From assembly GCF_001613085.1 (NCBI RefSeq), contig NZ_BDBR01000011.1, positions 62,001 through 126,000 of the forward strand: a stretch of DNA of 64,000 nucleotides. Reading direction: 5' to 3'. The notes under the pieces are model-generated. The model was not told the origin of the DNA. It worked only from the letters and a program-made list of their open reading frames with translations, and made no database searches. Shown here piece by piece: positions 1 through 8,905 of this stretch; within the stretch, counting starts at the first letter, position 1; each line of letters opens with the position of its first letter. The stretch is from Nocardia salmonicida NBRC 13393. Lineage in GTDB: Bacteria; Actinomycetota; Actinomycetes; Mycobacteriales; Mycobacteriaceae. Position numbers and translations under genes: made by a program.

Positions 1-2
1 AT

Positions 3-407
3 TCCCGTAAGGCGCCGATGCTGGCGCTGATCGTGCCCGGCATCATCGGCTTCGCCCTCTCGCTCACCGGCAAGGGCGCGATGCTGCTGAACATGGCGGT
101 ATTCGGCGCGGCCGTGAGCTACGTGCTGATGATGGTGAGCCACATCGTGCTCCGCAAGCGCGAACCGAACATGCCGCGCCCGTATCGCACCCCCGGCGGC
201 ATCGTCACCACGGGGTTCGCGCTGGTCATCGCGGCCGCGTCGGTGGCGGCGACCTTCCTGGTCGACCCGACCGCGGCGCTGTGGACCCTCGGTGTGTTCA
301 TCGCCTTCATGGCGTACTTCGGGCTCTACAGTCGCAAACACCTGGTCGCCAAGTCGCCGGATGAGGAGTTCGCGGCGATCGCCGAGGCGGAATCCGAGCT
401 GGAGTAA
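3..407 (+). CDS. Ethanolamine permease, C-terminal part (APC family)
   Basis: The reading frame is open from the window edge, so the gene starts upstream and only the last ~134 residues are visible (full-length relatives are about 460-490). The visible part holds three to four hydrophobic helices, a basic loop (LRKREPNMPRPYRTPGG) typical of APC-superfamily permeases, and a charged Glu-rich C-terminus. The family imports ethanolamine, amino acids or amines. The ethanolamine assignment rests mainly on position: eutB and eutC follow directly in the same direction, giving uptake followed by deamination. A general amino acid permease is the alternative. Confidence 0.8.
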   Translation, partial: SRKAPMLALIVPGIIGFALSLTGKGAMLLNMAVFGAAVSYVLMMVSHIVLRKREPNMPRPYRTPGGIVTTGFALVIAAASVAATFLVDPTAALWTLGVFIAFMAYFGLYSRKHLVAKSPDEEFAAIAEAESELE

Positions 408-452
408 ACGCGCAGAATCCCGGTGGCCGACAGATATTTCGAAAGGGACCCG

Positions 453-1865
453 ATGACCGTGTACCGCAGCACAATCGGCGTCACCACCTACACCTTCGAC
501 GGTTTGATCGACCTGATGGCCAAGGCCACCCCCCTGCGCAGCGGCGACGAACTCGCCGGCTGCGCGGCCGCCACGGATGCCGAACGCGCCGCGGCGCAAT
601 GGGCGTTGGCGGAGGTCCCGCTGACCACATTCCTCGATGACGTGCTCGTGCCCTACGAGACCGACGAGGTCACCCGGCTGATCATCGACAGTCACGACCG
701 GGTGGCCTTCGCGCCGATCGCACACCTGACGGTCGGCGGACTGCGGGACTGGTTGCTCGCGGTCGCCGCCACGACGGATTCGGCGGCGACCCTGGCCGCG
801 GTGTCGCCAGGGTTGACGCCGGAGATGGTGGCCGCGGTCAGCAAGATCATGCGCAATCAGGATCTGATCGCGGTGGCCAAGGCGGCCGAGGTGACCGCGG
901 GATTCCGCACCACCATCGGTCTGCCCGGTCGGTTGAGCACGCGGTTGCAGCCCAATCATCCGACCGACGATCCGCGCGGGATCGCCGCCGCCACCCTGGA
1001 CGGACTGCTGCTCGGCTGCGGCGATGCGGTGATCGGGATCAACCCGGCCACCGATTCACCGCAGGCCACCTCGGATCTGCTGCATCTGCTCGACGAGGTG
1101 CGATCGCGCTTCGACATTCCGACGCAGTCGTGCGTGCTCTCCCACGTCACCACGACCATCGGGCTGATCGAGGCGGGGGCGCCGGTGGACCTGGTGTTCC
1201 AGTCCGTGGCGGGGACCGAGGGCGCCAATACCGGCTTCGGAGTGAATATTTCACTGTTGCGCGAGGGGAACGAGGCGGGACGTTCGCTACGTCGCGGCAC
1301 TGTCGGCGACAACGTGATGTACCTCGAGACGGGGCAGGGATCGGCGCTGAGCGCGAATGCCCATCTGGGCGTTGGTGATCGGCCCGTAGACCAGCAGACC
1401 CTGGAGGCGCGCGCCTACGCCGTGGCACGGGATCTTCAACCGCTACTGGTGAATACGGTCGTCGGCTTCATCGGACCCGAATATCTCTACGACGGCAAGC
1501 AGATCATCCGAGCCGGGCTCGAAGACCACTTCTGCGGCAAGCTGCTCGGTCTGCCGATGGGCGTGGATGTCTGCTACACCAACCACGCCGAGGCCGACCA
1601 GGACGACATGGACACCCTGCTCACCCTGCTGGGCGCGGCCGGTTGCGCGTTCGTCATCGCTGTGCCCGGCGCCGACGACGTGATGCTCGGCTATCAGAGC
1701 CTCAGCTTCCACGACGCCCTCTACGCCCGCCAGGTCCTGAATCTGCGCCCCGCACCGGAATTCGAGGCTTGGCTGTCGGGGCTCGGCATGCTGGACGCGA
1801 ACGGCCGTGTGCGACAAGTAGAACCGCTGTCCTCACCTCTGCGCGCGCTGACGGCCACCCGATGA
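453..1865 (+). CDS. eutB: Ethanolamine ammonia-lyase large subunit
   Basis: This is the catalytic subunit of the coenzyme-B12-dependent ethanolamine ammonia-lyase, which converts ethanolamine to acetaldehyde and ammonia in the cytoplasm. The 470-residue product is the usual family length and contains the conserved MYLETGQGSALSANAH stretch (which holds the family's catalytic Glu) and the C-terminal GVDVCYTNHAEADQDDMD segment. I chose ATG 453 because a GAAAGGG Shine-Dalgarno sequence lies just upstream; an in-frame GTG at 423 is less well placed. The stop overlaps the eutC start by 4 nt, so the subunits are translationally coupled. No microcompartment shell gene is visible. Confidence 0.95.
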   Translation: MTVYRSTIGVTTYTFDGLIDLMAKATPLRSGDELAGCAAATDAERAAAQWALAEVPLTTFLDDVLVPYETDEVTRLIIDSHDRVAFAPIAHLTVGGLRDWLLAVAATTDSAATLAAVSPGLTPEMVAAVSKIMRNQDLIAVAKAAEVTAGFRTTIGLPGRLSTRLQPNHPTDDPRGIAAATLDGLLLGCGDAVIGINPATDSPQATSDLLHLLDEVRSRFDIPTQSCVLSHVTTTIGLIEAGAPVDLVFQSVAGTEGANTGFGVNISLLREGNEAGRSLRRGTVGDNVMYLETGQGSALSANAHLGVGDRPVDQQTLEARAYAVARDLQPLLVNTVVGFIGPEYLYDGKQIIRAGLEDHFCGKLLGLPMGVDVCYTNHAEADQDDMDTLLTLLGAAGCAFVIAVPGADDVMLGYQSLSFHDALYARQVLNLRPAPEFEAWLSGLGMLDANGRVRQVEPLSSPLRALTATR

Positions 1866-2719
1866 GCGCGCCACGACAGCCGGGCAAACCCACCGGCGCG
1901 GCACCTGCGAACCAGCCCGTTGCGGCCTCGCCGGTTGCCGCTCCCGACCCGGATTCGACTGTCACCGAGGACTTCTGGCGCGACCTGCGTGGCAGCACGC
2001 AAGCCAGGATCGGACTCGGCCGCACCGGCGACGCGCTACCGACGACCGATGTCCTCGCACTGCGCGCCGCCCACGCCGCAGCCCGCGACGCCGTACACCT
2101 TCCGCTCGACGTCGAGTCCTTCACCGAGCAGATCGCGGCCGTCGGGCTCGGCACTCCGGTGACCGTCGCCAGCCGAGCGGCGGACCGCGCGGAATACCTG
2201 CGCCGACCAGACCTCGGTCGACTCCCCGACAACCTCACCGCGGTCCCCGACACCGGCGCCGATATCGGATTCGTCCTCGCCGACGGCCTGTCCCCCTTGG
2301 CTCTCACCGACCACGCCCCCGGCCTACTCGCCGCTCTCGCAACAGAACTCGGTGATCACTACACCCTGGCCCCGCCGGTCGTCGCCACCCAGGCCAGAGT
2401 GGCGCTGGGCGACCACATCGCCGCAGCCATGGGCGTGCGCACCGTCCTGGTGCTGATCGGCGAGCGCCCCGGACTCTCGGTCGCCGACAGCCTCGGCATC
2501 TATCTCACCCACCTGCCCCGCCCCGGCCGTGCCGACGCCGAACGCAACTGCGTCTCCAACATCCACCCGCCCGACGGCCTCACCTACGCCGACGCGGCCC
2601 GGGTGGTGGCGGGCCTCGTCGCGGGCGCCCGCGCGCTCGGCCGCTCCGGTGTCGACCTCAAGGACACCTCCCGCGCCCTGACCGGCGCCGATCCCCGCAC
2701 GATCACGCCGTCACCGTGA
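1862..2719 (+). CDS. eutC: Ethanolamine ammonia-lyase small subunit
   Basis: This is the light subunit of ethanolamine ammonia-lyase, which contributes to the adenosylcobalamin site. The 285-residue product has an Ala/Pro-rich, probably flexible N-terminus of ~35 residues, then family-typical segments IGLGRTGDALPT, LGDHIAAAMGVRTVLVLIGERPGLS and RNCVSNIHPPDGL. ATG 1862 overlaps the eutB stop (ATGA), which fixes the start; the frame stays open further upstream inside eutB but that is not used. Together with the permease it forms a minimal ethanolamine catabolic operon, likely supplying nitrogen and acetaldehyde. No regulator is visible in the window. Confidence 0.95.
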   Translation: MSAPRQPGKPTGAAPANQPVAASPVAAPDPDSTVTEDFWRDLRGSTQARIGLGRTGDALPTTDVLALRAAHAAARDAVHLPLDVESFTEQIAAVGLGTPVTVASRAADRAEYLRRPDLGRLPDNLTAVPDTGADIGFVLADGLSPLALTDHAPGLLAALATELGDHYTLAPPVVATQARVALGDHIAAAMGVRTVLVLIGERPGLSVADSLGIYLTHLPRPGRADAERNCVSNIHPPDGLTYADAARVVAGLVAGARALGRSGVDLKDTSRALTGADPRTITPSP

Positions 2720-2783
2720 GCTGACCCAGACACCAGAGCCGTTCGATATGAACCGAAGCCGTTCGGTCCATAGAGTGATCCCC

Positions 2784-3182
2784 ATGATCCGCACCGCCGC
2801 CCTCGCCCATGTCCGCGACCGCAGGCTGATTCAGACGCGTCCCGAAGGCAAGGATGTCTTCTACATGGCGGGCGGCAAGATCGACCCCGGCGAGACCCCT
2901 TTACAGGCGTTACATCGCGAGATCGAGGAAGAACTCGGCGTCGGCCTCGCCGGTGTCGCCGAGTTCGGCGTCTTCGAGGCCGAAGCCTTCGGACACCGCC
3001 GCAACACCGGCCTGCACATGACCTGTTTCCGTGCCGAACTCACCGGAGAACCCTTCGCCACCGGCGAAATCGCCGAATTCCGCTACTTCACCGTGAGCGA
3101 GTACGCCGCGATGGAGCACGTCGCCCCCGGTTCGATGATGGTGTTCCGGCGCCTGCACGAACTCGACCTCATCGACTGGTGA
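2784..3182 (+). CDS. Nudix hydrolase
   Basis: A 132-residue single-domain Nudix protein, a family that hydrolyses nucleoside diphosphates linked to another moiety in the cytoplasm. The complete Nudix box spans residues ~31-53: a Gly, Glu six residues later, then REIEEELGV, supplying the metal-binding Glu residues. ATG 2784 gives the usual beginning (MIRTAALAHV) ahead of the first beta strand; an ATG 36 nt upstream is possible. The substrate cannot be told from sequence; small members of this type are often annotated as MutT-like or ADP-ribose pyrophosphatase-like. It lies 64 nt after eutC and is probably not functionally linked to it. Confidence 0.85.
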   Translation: MIRTAALAHVRDRRLIQTRPEGKDVFYMAGGKIDPGETPLQALHREIEEELGVGLAGVAEFGVFEAEAFGHRRNTGLHMTCFRAELTGEPFATGEIAEFRYFTVSEYAAMEHVAPGSMMVFRRLHELDLIDW

Positions 3183-3448
3183 TTCGCGGACGGCTTCGAT
3201 TGGATATCGGCCGAAACGAACCCACGAACGGCAGCGATCCCATAGCTGTGAACATCCCGATATCCACCGCGCCGATGACTGTCTCCGAGCGCCGCGCAGC
3301 CCTACGCCGACTCGTCGCGCTGTTCGGCATGATGAACATGATGATCGAATTGAACGCCAGTGGGGCGCCGCGGTCGGTGGCCGAGCAGGCCGCCACCGCG
3401 CGCGACCTGGTCGGCGAACTCGTCGCCGACCTGGCCGCGGCGCGCTAG
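3179..3448 (+). CDS. Small hypothetical protein
   Basis: A possible 89-residue protein whose GTG start overlaps the Nudix stop by 4 nt, suggesting coupling. Only the C-terminal ~57 residues from a later in-frame ATG (about 3275) look protein-like: an amphipathic Ala/Arg/Leu-rich helical region with GMMNMMIEL. No domain recognised. The true start could be GTG 3179, GTG 3248 or ATG 3275. Confidence 0.4.
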   Translation: MIRGRLRLDIGRNEPTNGSDPIAVNIPISTAPMTVSERRAALRRLVALFGMMNMMIELNASGAPRSVAEQAATARDLVGELVADLAAAR

Positions 3449-3458
3449 GCGCCCGCGC

Positions 3459-3707
3459 CTACTGGGAACCCTGCTTCGGTTCGGAATCCTCGACGGTGAT
3501 CACGCCGGGCTCGGTGCCCTCGTCGGCCTTCTGATCCGGCTCCGGGTGCTCGGGTTCGAACGTTTCGGGCAGGCCCTTGAGGTGCTTGTTCATCGAACGG
3601 ACCAGCAGCACCGTGCCTGCCAGCAGGATCAGGATGACCAGCAGGCCGAGGGGCGAGGCCTTGCCGAATTCGGGGCCCGTCGGTTGCTGTGCGAGGTAGA
3701 CCAACAT
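3459..3707 (-). CDS. Small single-pass membrane protein downstream of mca
   Basis: An 82-residue protein with one hydrophobic segment (GLLVILILLAGTVLLV, about residues 20-37) followed by an acidic, Pro-rich cytoplasmic-type tail. Its ATG overlaps the last base of the mca stop codon, so it is cotranscribed and probably coupled with mca. The same arrangement, a short membrane protein after mca, is known from M. tuberculosis (Rv1083 as I recall). Function unknown. Confidence 0.75.
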   Translation of the reverse strand: MLVYLAQQPTGPEFGKASPLGLLVILILLAGTVLLVRSMNKHLKGLPETFEPEHPEPDQKADEGTEPGVITVEDSEPKQGSQ

Positions 3708-4591
3708 CACCGGTCGTTTTCCTCGATGCCGGCGAACAGGTCGGTCTCCGGGATGGCGGTGGATACGCGCGTCTTGGCCAATTCGAACTCCTCGGTCGGC
3801 CAGAGCCGCTGCTGCATCTCCAACGGGATCGCGAAGAACGCGCCGTTGGGATCGATCTGGGTCGCGTGGGCGCGCAGAGCGTCGTCACGCTGGGGGAAGT
3901 ATTTCGAGCATTCGATCTGGGTGGTGACCCGGCCCATGATGTCGCTGCGCGCTCGCGTGTACTGCTTCATCCGGTCCAGCCACTCCTGCAGCGGGAACGG
4001 TTCACCGATGCGCTCGTACTCCGCGGCGAACGCTTCCAGCCGCTTCATGCTGAAACCGTGGTCGTAGTAGAGCTTGAGCGGCGTCCACGGCTCGCCCGCC
4101 TCGGGGAACGCGCTGGGATCGCCCGCCGCCTCGTAGGCGGCCATCGACACCTCGTGGCAGCGGATGTGGTCGGGGTGCGGGTAGCCACCGTTCTCGTCGT
4201 AGGTGGTGATCACCTGCGGCTTGAACTCGCGGATCACACGCACCAGCGCTTCGGTGGACTCCTCGAGGGGCACCAGCGCGAAGCAGCCCTCGGGCAGCGG
4301 CGGCAGTGGGTCGCCCTCGGGGAGGCCCGAATCGACGAATCCCAGCCAGTGCTGGCGCACGCCGAGCGCGTGGGCGGCCGCGGCCATCTCCTCGCGCCGC
4401 ACTTCGTTGATGCGGTCGAGCACACCGGGGGTGTCCATGGCCGGGTTCAGGATGCTGCCGCGCTCACCGCCGGTCAACGTCACGACGAGCACCTCGACGC
4501 CCTCCGCGGCGTATCTGGCGGTCGTCGCGGCGCCCTTGCTCGATTCGTCGTCAGGGTGGGCGTGCACTGCCATGAGGCGAAGGCCACTCAC
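3707..4591 (-). CDS. mca: Mycothiol S-conjugate amidase
   Basis: Mca cleaves mycothiol S-conjugates of electrophiles and drugs to a mercapturic acid (exported) and GlcN-inositol (recycled), so it is part of mycothiol-based detoxification. The 294-residue protein has the LmbE/PIG-L zinc motif AHPDDE at residues 11-16 and the third zinc ligand in HPDHIRCHE near residue 140. The internal [12 protein letters not shown] and the length fit Mca better than the deacetylase MshB. It is divergent from the DUF4307 gene. Presence of Mca restricts the host to mycothiol-producing actinobacteria. Confidence 0.95.
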   Translation of the reverse strand: MSGLRLMAVHAHPDDESSKGAATTARYAAEGVEVLVVTLTGGERGSILNPAMDTPGVLDRINEVRREEMAAAAHALGVRQHWLGFVDSGLPEGDPLPPLPEGCFALVPLEESTEALVRVIREFKPQVITTYDENGGYPHPDHIRCHEVSMAAYEAAGDPSAFPEAGEPWTPLKLYYDHGFSMKRLEAFAAEYERIGEPFPLQEWLDRMKQYTRARSDIMGRVTTQIECSKYFPQRDDALRAHATQIDPNGAFFAIPLEMQQRLWPTEEFELAKTRVSTAIPETDLFAGIEENDR

Positions 4592-4692
4592 TTCTCGTTC
4601 ACCGTCGCTCTCGCTCGCGGGTGTCAGATGTCGTTACCTATAGTTCCATCCGACCCCCTGTTTGTTCCGACCACCCCCGGGAGCGCGAACCG

Positions 4693-5157
4693 ATGACCGA
4701 GCCCGCACCGGACTCCGCCGCGACCTCGGCCGCCGCAGCAGCGCGACACGCCGACCGTTACGGCACAAAACCACCCGCGCGTCGCCTGTGGCTGATGGTT
4801 TTGCTCGGTGTCGGCGTCGTTGTCGTCGGCTTCGCGGTGGCCTATCTCGGCTTCCAGAAATATGGTCCGAAGGCGATCGAGACCGAGCAGCTCGGCTATG
4901 TGGTCATCGACGACGCCACCTTGGAAGTGCGGATCAAGGTCACCCGCGACGATCCACAGCAGGCCGTGGTCTGCTTCGTCCGGGCGATGGATCGCGACGG
5001 CACCGAGGTGGGGCGGCGCGAAGTACTCGTCCCCGGCTCGGATTCGACCAGCGTGCAGGTGACCACTACGGTCAAGTCGTCGGCACGCCCTTCGGCGGGC
5101 GATATTTATGGTTGCAGCGACCAGATACCTGGGTATCTGCGCACGAGCGCTCAGTGA
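4693..5157 (+). CDS. DUF4307 family membrane protein
   Basis: A 154-residue protein with a ~35-residue polar N-terminus, one transmembrane helix (LWLMVLLGVGVVVVGFAVAYL, roughly residues 36-56) and a ~95-residue extracytoplasmic beta-rich domain with two Cys residues (VVCFVRAM and YGCSDQ) that could form a disulfide. The family is actinobacterial and of unknown function. Its position between mca and greA matches Rv1081c in M. tuberculosis (from memory). I chose ATG 4693 as the start of the conserved part. Confidence 0.8.
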   Translation: MTEPAPDSAATSAAAAARHADRYGTKPPARRLWLMVLLGVGVVVVGFAVAYLGFQKYGPKAIETEQLGYVVIDDATLEVRIKVTRDDPQQAVVCFVRAMDRDGTEVGRREVLVPGSDSTSVQVTTTVKSSARPSAGDIYGCSDQIPGYLRTSAQ

Positions 5158-5360
5158 CGCGCGCCATCGCTAGGTGGTCCGGCGCACCAGCGTTTGGGTG
5201 GTCCGGCGGACCTGAAATGCCCGGCTGACTAGGCTGACCTGCATTTTTGTGAGACATGCTAAAATGGGCTGATACACGGTTCCGGGGTTCGGAGCCGTGT
5301 TTGCTGCATTGGCGGCCAGCGGTGCTGTTTGCGGGTATCGGGTTCACCCCCAGGATCGCT

Positions 5361-5397
5361 CCAGCCGTCGGGCTGGTGCATGCCCTCCTTCGGGAGG
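5361..5397 (+). promoter_or_regulatory. Paired stem-loops in the greA leader
   Basis: Two adjacent perfect hairpins lie 60-100 nt before greA: CCAGCC-GTCG-GGCTGG at 5361-5376 and CCTCC-TTCG-GGAGG at 5384-5397, the second with a very stable UUCG-type tetraloop. A TAAAAT -10-like element at 5260-5265 would start a leader of about 190 nt. The remaining ~300 nt between the DUF4307 gene and greA holds no gene that I trust. Leader-level control of greA is inferred, not shown. Confidence 0.45.
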
Positions 5398-5458
5398 AAT
5401 CGCGCTGGTTTCTCAGGAATCCCGGTGCGCCGGGAACAACTACTAGGGAGTGATCGAG

Positions 5459-5950
5459 ATGACCGAGAATGTGACCTGGCTTACCCAGGAGTCGCACGAC
5501 AGGCTCAAGGGCGAGTTGGACTCGCTCATTGCCAATCGTCCGGTCATTGCCGCCGAGATCAACGAGCGTCGCGAAGAGGGCGACCTCAAGGAGAACGGTG
5601 GCTACCACGCCGCGCGTGAAGAGCAGGGCCAGCAGGAGGCGCGTATCCGCCAGCTGCAGGAACTGCTGAACAACGCCAAGGTCGGCGTCGCCCCCACCAA
5701 ATCCGGCGTGGCGCTGCCGGGCTCGGTCGTCACTGTCTACTACGACGGCGACGAAGGCGATACCGAGACCTTCCTCATCGCCACCCGCGAAGAGGGACTC
5801 GGCGCCACCGGCCTCGAAGCCTACTCGCCGAACTCGCCGCTGGGCGGCGCGCTGATCGACGCCAAGGTGGGCGAGACCCGCGAGTACACACTCCCCAACG
5901 GCAACACCATGAAGGTCACGCTGGTCAGCGCGGAGCCGTACCACAGCTGA
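5459..5950 (+). CDS. greA: Transcription elongation factor GreA
   Basis: GreA binds the RNA polymerase secondary channel and stimulates cleavage of backtracked RNA. The 163-residue protein has the N-terminal antiparallel coiled coil (about residues 10-75) with the acidic tip region [18 protein letters not shown], and the C-terminal FKBP-like domain (about 85-160) ending in [14 protein letters not shown] 5459 is preceded by AGGGAG at 9 nt; a GTG 9 nt upstream is less likely. It is monocistronic, ending at a strong bidirectional terminator shared with metB. Confidence 0.96.
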   Translation: MTENVTWLTQESHDRLKGELDSLIANRPVIAAEINERREEGDLKENGGYHAAREEQGQQEARIRQLQELLNNAKVGVAPTKSGVALPGSVVTVYYDGDEGDTETFLIATREEGLGATGLEAYSPNSPLGGALIDAKVGETREYTLPNGNTMKVTLVSAEPYHS

Positions 5951-5984
5951 GCAGGCTGAACCCGTACGTCGAGAACCCGAACGC

Positions 5985-6019
5985 AAGCGGCCGCATCCGG
6001 AATCCGGATGCGGCCGCTT
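5985..6019. terminator. Bidirectional terminator between greA and metB
   Basis: A perfect 16-bp inverted repeat (left arm AAGCGGCCGCATCCGG at 5985-6000, right arm 6004-6019) with a 3-nt AAT loop sits between the convergent ends of greA and metB. The stem is flanked by A and T only weakly, as is common in GC-rich actinobacteria. Confidence 0.85.
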
Positions 6020-6040
6020 CGTCATGTGTGGGGGTCCGGC

Positions 6041-7183
6041 TCAGCTCAGGGCCTGCTCGACGTCAGCGAGGAGATCGCTGATGTCCTCGATGCCTACCGA
6101 GAGGCGAACCAGGTCGGCGGGGACTTCGAGGGCCGAGCCCTCGGTGCTGGCGTGGGTCATCGCGCCCGGGTGCTCGATCAGCGATTCGACCCCGCCCAGC
6201 GATTCGGCCAGGGTGAAGATCTCGGTCCGCGAGCAGAACTTCAGCGCCGCTTCCCGGCCGCCGGCCAGGCGCACCGAGATCATGCCGCCGCTGCGACGCA
6301 TCTGCTTCTGCGCGATCTCGTAGCCGGGGTGCGTGGGCAGGCCGGGGTAGATGACCTGCGAGATGGCCGGGTGGTTGGTCAGGAACTCCGCGATGACCTC
6401 GGCGTTGTCGCAGTGCTTCTCCATCCGCACGGCCAGCGTCTTGATGCCGCGCATCGTGAGGAAGGCGTCGAACGGGCCGGGTACCGCGCCCGCGCCGTTC
6501 TGCAGGAACGCGAAGTCCTTGTCGAGCTCGGCGCTGTTGGTGATCAGCGCGCCGCCGACGACATCGGAGTGCCCGCCGATGTACTTGGTGGTGGAGTGCA
6601 GGACGACATCGGCGCCGAGCAGCAGCGGCTGCTGCAGGTACGGGGTGGCGAACGTGTTGTCCACGACCAGCTTCGCGTCGGCCTCGTGGGCGATATCGGC
6701 CAGCGCGGGGATGTCACCGATGCTCAGCAGCGGGTTGGTCGGGGTCTCGATCCACACCAGCTTGGTGTTGGGGCGGATGGCCGCGCGCACCGCGTCGAGG
6801 TCGGCGATGTGGGCGGGCGAGTGCTCGATGCCCCACTGGCTGAAGACCTTGTCGATGAGCCGGAAGGTGCCGCCGTAGGCATCGTCGGGGATGACGATGT
6901 GGTCGCCGGGGCGCAGCACGGCGCGCAGCGCACAGTCGGTGGCCGCCATACCCGAGGCGAAGGCGCGCCCGTAACTGCCCGATTCGAGGGCGGCGAGGTT
7001 GGCTTCCAGGGCCGTGCGGGTGGGGTTGCCGGTGCGCGCGTACTCGTAGCCACCACGCATGCCGCCGACGCCGTCCTGGGCGAAGGTCGAGCTCGCGTAG
7101 ATGGGCACATTCACCGCACCGGTCTGAGGATCGGGTTCGTATCCGGCGTGCACGGCCCTGGTGGAGAATCCCAGCTCACTCAT
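6041..7183 (-). CDS. metB: Cystathionine gamma-synthase
   Basis: A PLP-dependent Cys/Met-metabolism enzyme that condenses an O-acylated homoserine with cysteine to give cystathionine in methionine synthesis. The 380-residue protein has the PLP lysine at K200 in STTKYIGGHSD, the ligand aspartate in VVDNTFATPY, and the PGDHIVIPDDAYGGTFRL region. With cbs at 19.5-20.9 kb the window holds both directions of transsulfuration. Cystathionine gamma-lyase is a close relative, but the greA-metB order (as in M. tuberculosis Rv1079/Rv1080c, from memory) supports MetB. Confidence 0.88.
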   Translation of the reverse strand: MSELGFSTRAVHAGYEPDPQTGAVNVPIYASSTFAQDGVGGMRGGYEYARTGNPTRTALEANLAALESGSYGRAFASGMAATDCALRAVLRPGDHIVIPDDAYGGTFRLIDKVFSQWGIEHSPAHIADLDAVRAAIRPNTKLVWIETPTNPLLSIGDIPALADIAHEADAKLVVDNTFATPYLQQPLLLGADVVLHSTTKYIGGHSDVVGGALITNSAELDKDFAFLQNGAGAVPGPFDAFLTMRGIKTLAVRMEKHCDNAEVIAEFLTNHPAISQVIYPGLPTHPGYEIAQKQMRRSGGMISVRLAGGREAALKFCSRTEIFTLAESLGGVESLIEHPGAMTHASTEGSALEVPADLVRLSVGIEDISDLLADVEQALS

Positions 7184-7283
7184 ATACCTCAGACTAGTTG
7201 GCCGGTTCGGGTCGCTTTCGCAGGGGTTCTCGACATGGTCGATGTGCCGGATTCGGTGTCGGTACTGCGGTTAAGCTCACGCC

Positions 7284-8465
7284 ATGGTCACCGTCGAAGA
7301 GTTGTTCGCCATTGATCCGTTGCTGTCGCCGGAGGAGCGCGAAATCCGCGACACGGTGGCGCGATTCGGGGAACGCAGGCTGCGGCCACACCTCGCGGAC
7401 TGGTTCGAGGAGGGAACGTTCCCGGCCCGCGAGATCGCGCCGGAGCTGGGCAAGCTCGGACTGCTCGGCATGCACCTCGAGGGCTACGGCTGCGCAGGCG
7501 CGTCGGCCACCGCGTACGGGCTCGCCTGCCAGGAGCTCGAAGCCATCGACTCCGGCGTGCGCAGCATGGTGTCGGTGCAGGGCTCGCTGGCGATGGCGGC
7601 CATTCACTTCTTCGGGTCGGAGGAGCAGAAGCAGCAGTACCTACCCGCGATGGCGGCCGGTGAGGTGATCGGGTGCTTCGGACTCACAGAACCCGACTTC
7701 GGGTCCAACCCCGGCGGGATGCGCACCCGGGCGCGCCGCGACGGTGACGACTGGATTCTGAACGGGTCCAAAATGTGGATCACCAACGGGTCGGTGGCCG
7801 ATATCGCGATCGTCTGGGCCTACGCGGACGAGCCGGGCACGGACAAGCCGCGAGTGCGCGGCTTCCTGGTGCCCGCGGGCACACCGGGTTTCACCACTCG
7901 CGAGATCCACCGCAAGTTGTCGCTGCGCGCATCGATCACCGCCGCACTGGATTTCGACGACGTCCGCTTGCCCGCCGATGCGGTACTGCCCGAATCGCTC
8001 GGGCTCAGTTCGCCGCTGGCCTGCTTGAGCGAGGCGCGGTTCGGCATCATCTTCGGCGCGCTCGGCGCCGCACGCGACTGCCTGAGCGCGGCGATCGACT
8101 ACGCCCGCACCCGTGACGTGTTCGACAAGCCGCTGGCCGGCTACCAGCTCACCCAGGCCAAACTGGCCGATATGGCGCTCGAGCTCGGCAAGGGACAGTT
8201 GCTCGCGCTGCACCTGGGCCGATTGAAGGATCGTCACGAGATCACCGGCGAGCAGATCAGCGTGGGCAAACTGAACAGCACCCGCGAAGCCCTCGAGATC
8301 GCTCGCGAATGCCGGACCATCATGGGCGCCAACGGAATCACCCTCGACTACCCCGTGTTGCGGCACGCCAACAACCTGGAGTCGGTGCTGACCTACGAGG
8401 GCACCGCCGAGGTGCACCAACTGGTCATCGGCAAGGCGCTCACCGACGCCAACGCGTTCCGGTAG
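7284..8465 (+). CDS. Acyl-CoA dehydrogenase, glutaryl-CoA dehydrogenase type
   Basis: A 393-residue FAD-dependent acyl-CoA dehydrogenase. The FAD-binding signature CFGLTEPDFGSNPGGM, the middle strand KMWITNGSVADIAIVWA and the catalytic base E372 in TYEGTAEVH are present. The N-terminal FEEGTFPAREIAPELGKLGLLGMHLEGYGCAG and the ELEAIDSGVRSMVSVQ segment resemble glutaryl-CoA dehydrogenases (lysine/tryptophan breakdown) more than straight-chain enzymes. It is divergent from metB with ~100 nt between and has no obvious pathway partners nearby. Confidence 0.8.
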   Translation: MVTVEELFAIDPLLSPEEREIRDTVARFGERRLRPHLADWFEEGTFPAREIAPELGKLGLLGMHLEGYGCAGASATAYGLACQELEAIDSGVRSMVSVQGSLAMAAIHFFGSEEQKQQYLPAMAAGEVIGCFGLTEPDFGSNPGGMRTRARRDGDDWILNGSKMWITNGSVADIAIVWAYADEPGTDKPRVRGFLVPAGTPGFTTREIHRKLSLRASITAALDFDDVRLPADAVLPESLGLSSPLACLSEARFGIIFGALGAARDCLSAAIDYARTRDVFDKPLAGYQLTQAKLADMALELGKGQLLALHLGRLKDRHEITGEQISVGKLNSTREALEIARECRTIMGANGITLDYPVLRHANNLESVLTYEGTAEVHQLVIGKALTDANAFR

Positions 8466-8466
8466 G

Positions 8467-8748
8467 TCAGGTACCGGCGGTCAGGCCCGGCCTCGGCGCG
8501 GGCCTGATCATGCCGCCGGCGAAAGCCGCGGCGAGCATCACGATCACCACCGTCAACACGGTCAGCGCGATCGGCACGGTGATCGCTGTGGGGATGCCGA
8601 GCAGCGTCAGACCGGCCACACTGCCGCAACCCCAGAAGATCGCGGCGGCCAGCCGACCGAACAACGGTGCGTAAGGCGAGCGGCGCCAGGCGCCTGCGAT
8701 TCTCGCCTGAGCCGAATATCCTGCGCTAGCAGCGATTACCGTGCTCAT
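8467..8748 (-). CDS. Small membrane protein, function unknown
   Basis: A 93-residue protein starting MSTVIAASAGYSAQARIAGAW, followed by two hydrophobic helices and an RPAPRPGL tail. It is convergent with the acyl-CoA dehydrogenase, ending 1 nt from its stop. The frame extends further upstream to 8877 but that part is Arg-rich and not membrane-like, so I prefer the internal ATG. No family recognised. Confidence 0.5.
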   Translation of the reverse strand: MSTVIAASAGYSAQARIAGAWRRSPYAPLFGRLAAAIFWGCGSVAGLTLLGIPTAITVPIALTVLTVVIVMLAAAFAGGMIRPAPRPGLTAGT

Positions 8749-8905
8749 GCCGAACAGATGAACGGCCGGGTCGGTGACCTGCACTGCGGATCCCTTCGCT
8801 CGCCGAGCTGGTTTGCCGAAAGTTGTCTCGGAACGGTTATACCCATTCAGAGTCCATCGGACGCCCGGTTCGCGCAACTCCGCAGTATCGATCAGATCTC
8901 GTCGA

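Noticed and set aside
5256..5453. Leader peptide for greA
   Set aside because: A 65-codon frame is open here but its composition is non-coding-like, it has no ribosome-binding site and it runs through the hairpins.
7184..7283. SAM riboswitch upstream of metB
   Set aside because: Only ~100 nt separate metB from the divergent gene and no SAM-I or SAM-II pattern could be recognised.
6008..7315. Long plus-strand frame over metB
   Set aside because: Antisense to a clear cystathionine gamma-synthase; Gly/Arg/Val-rich composition with no recognisable fold.
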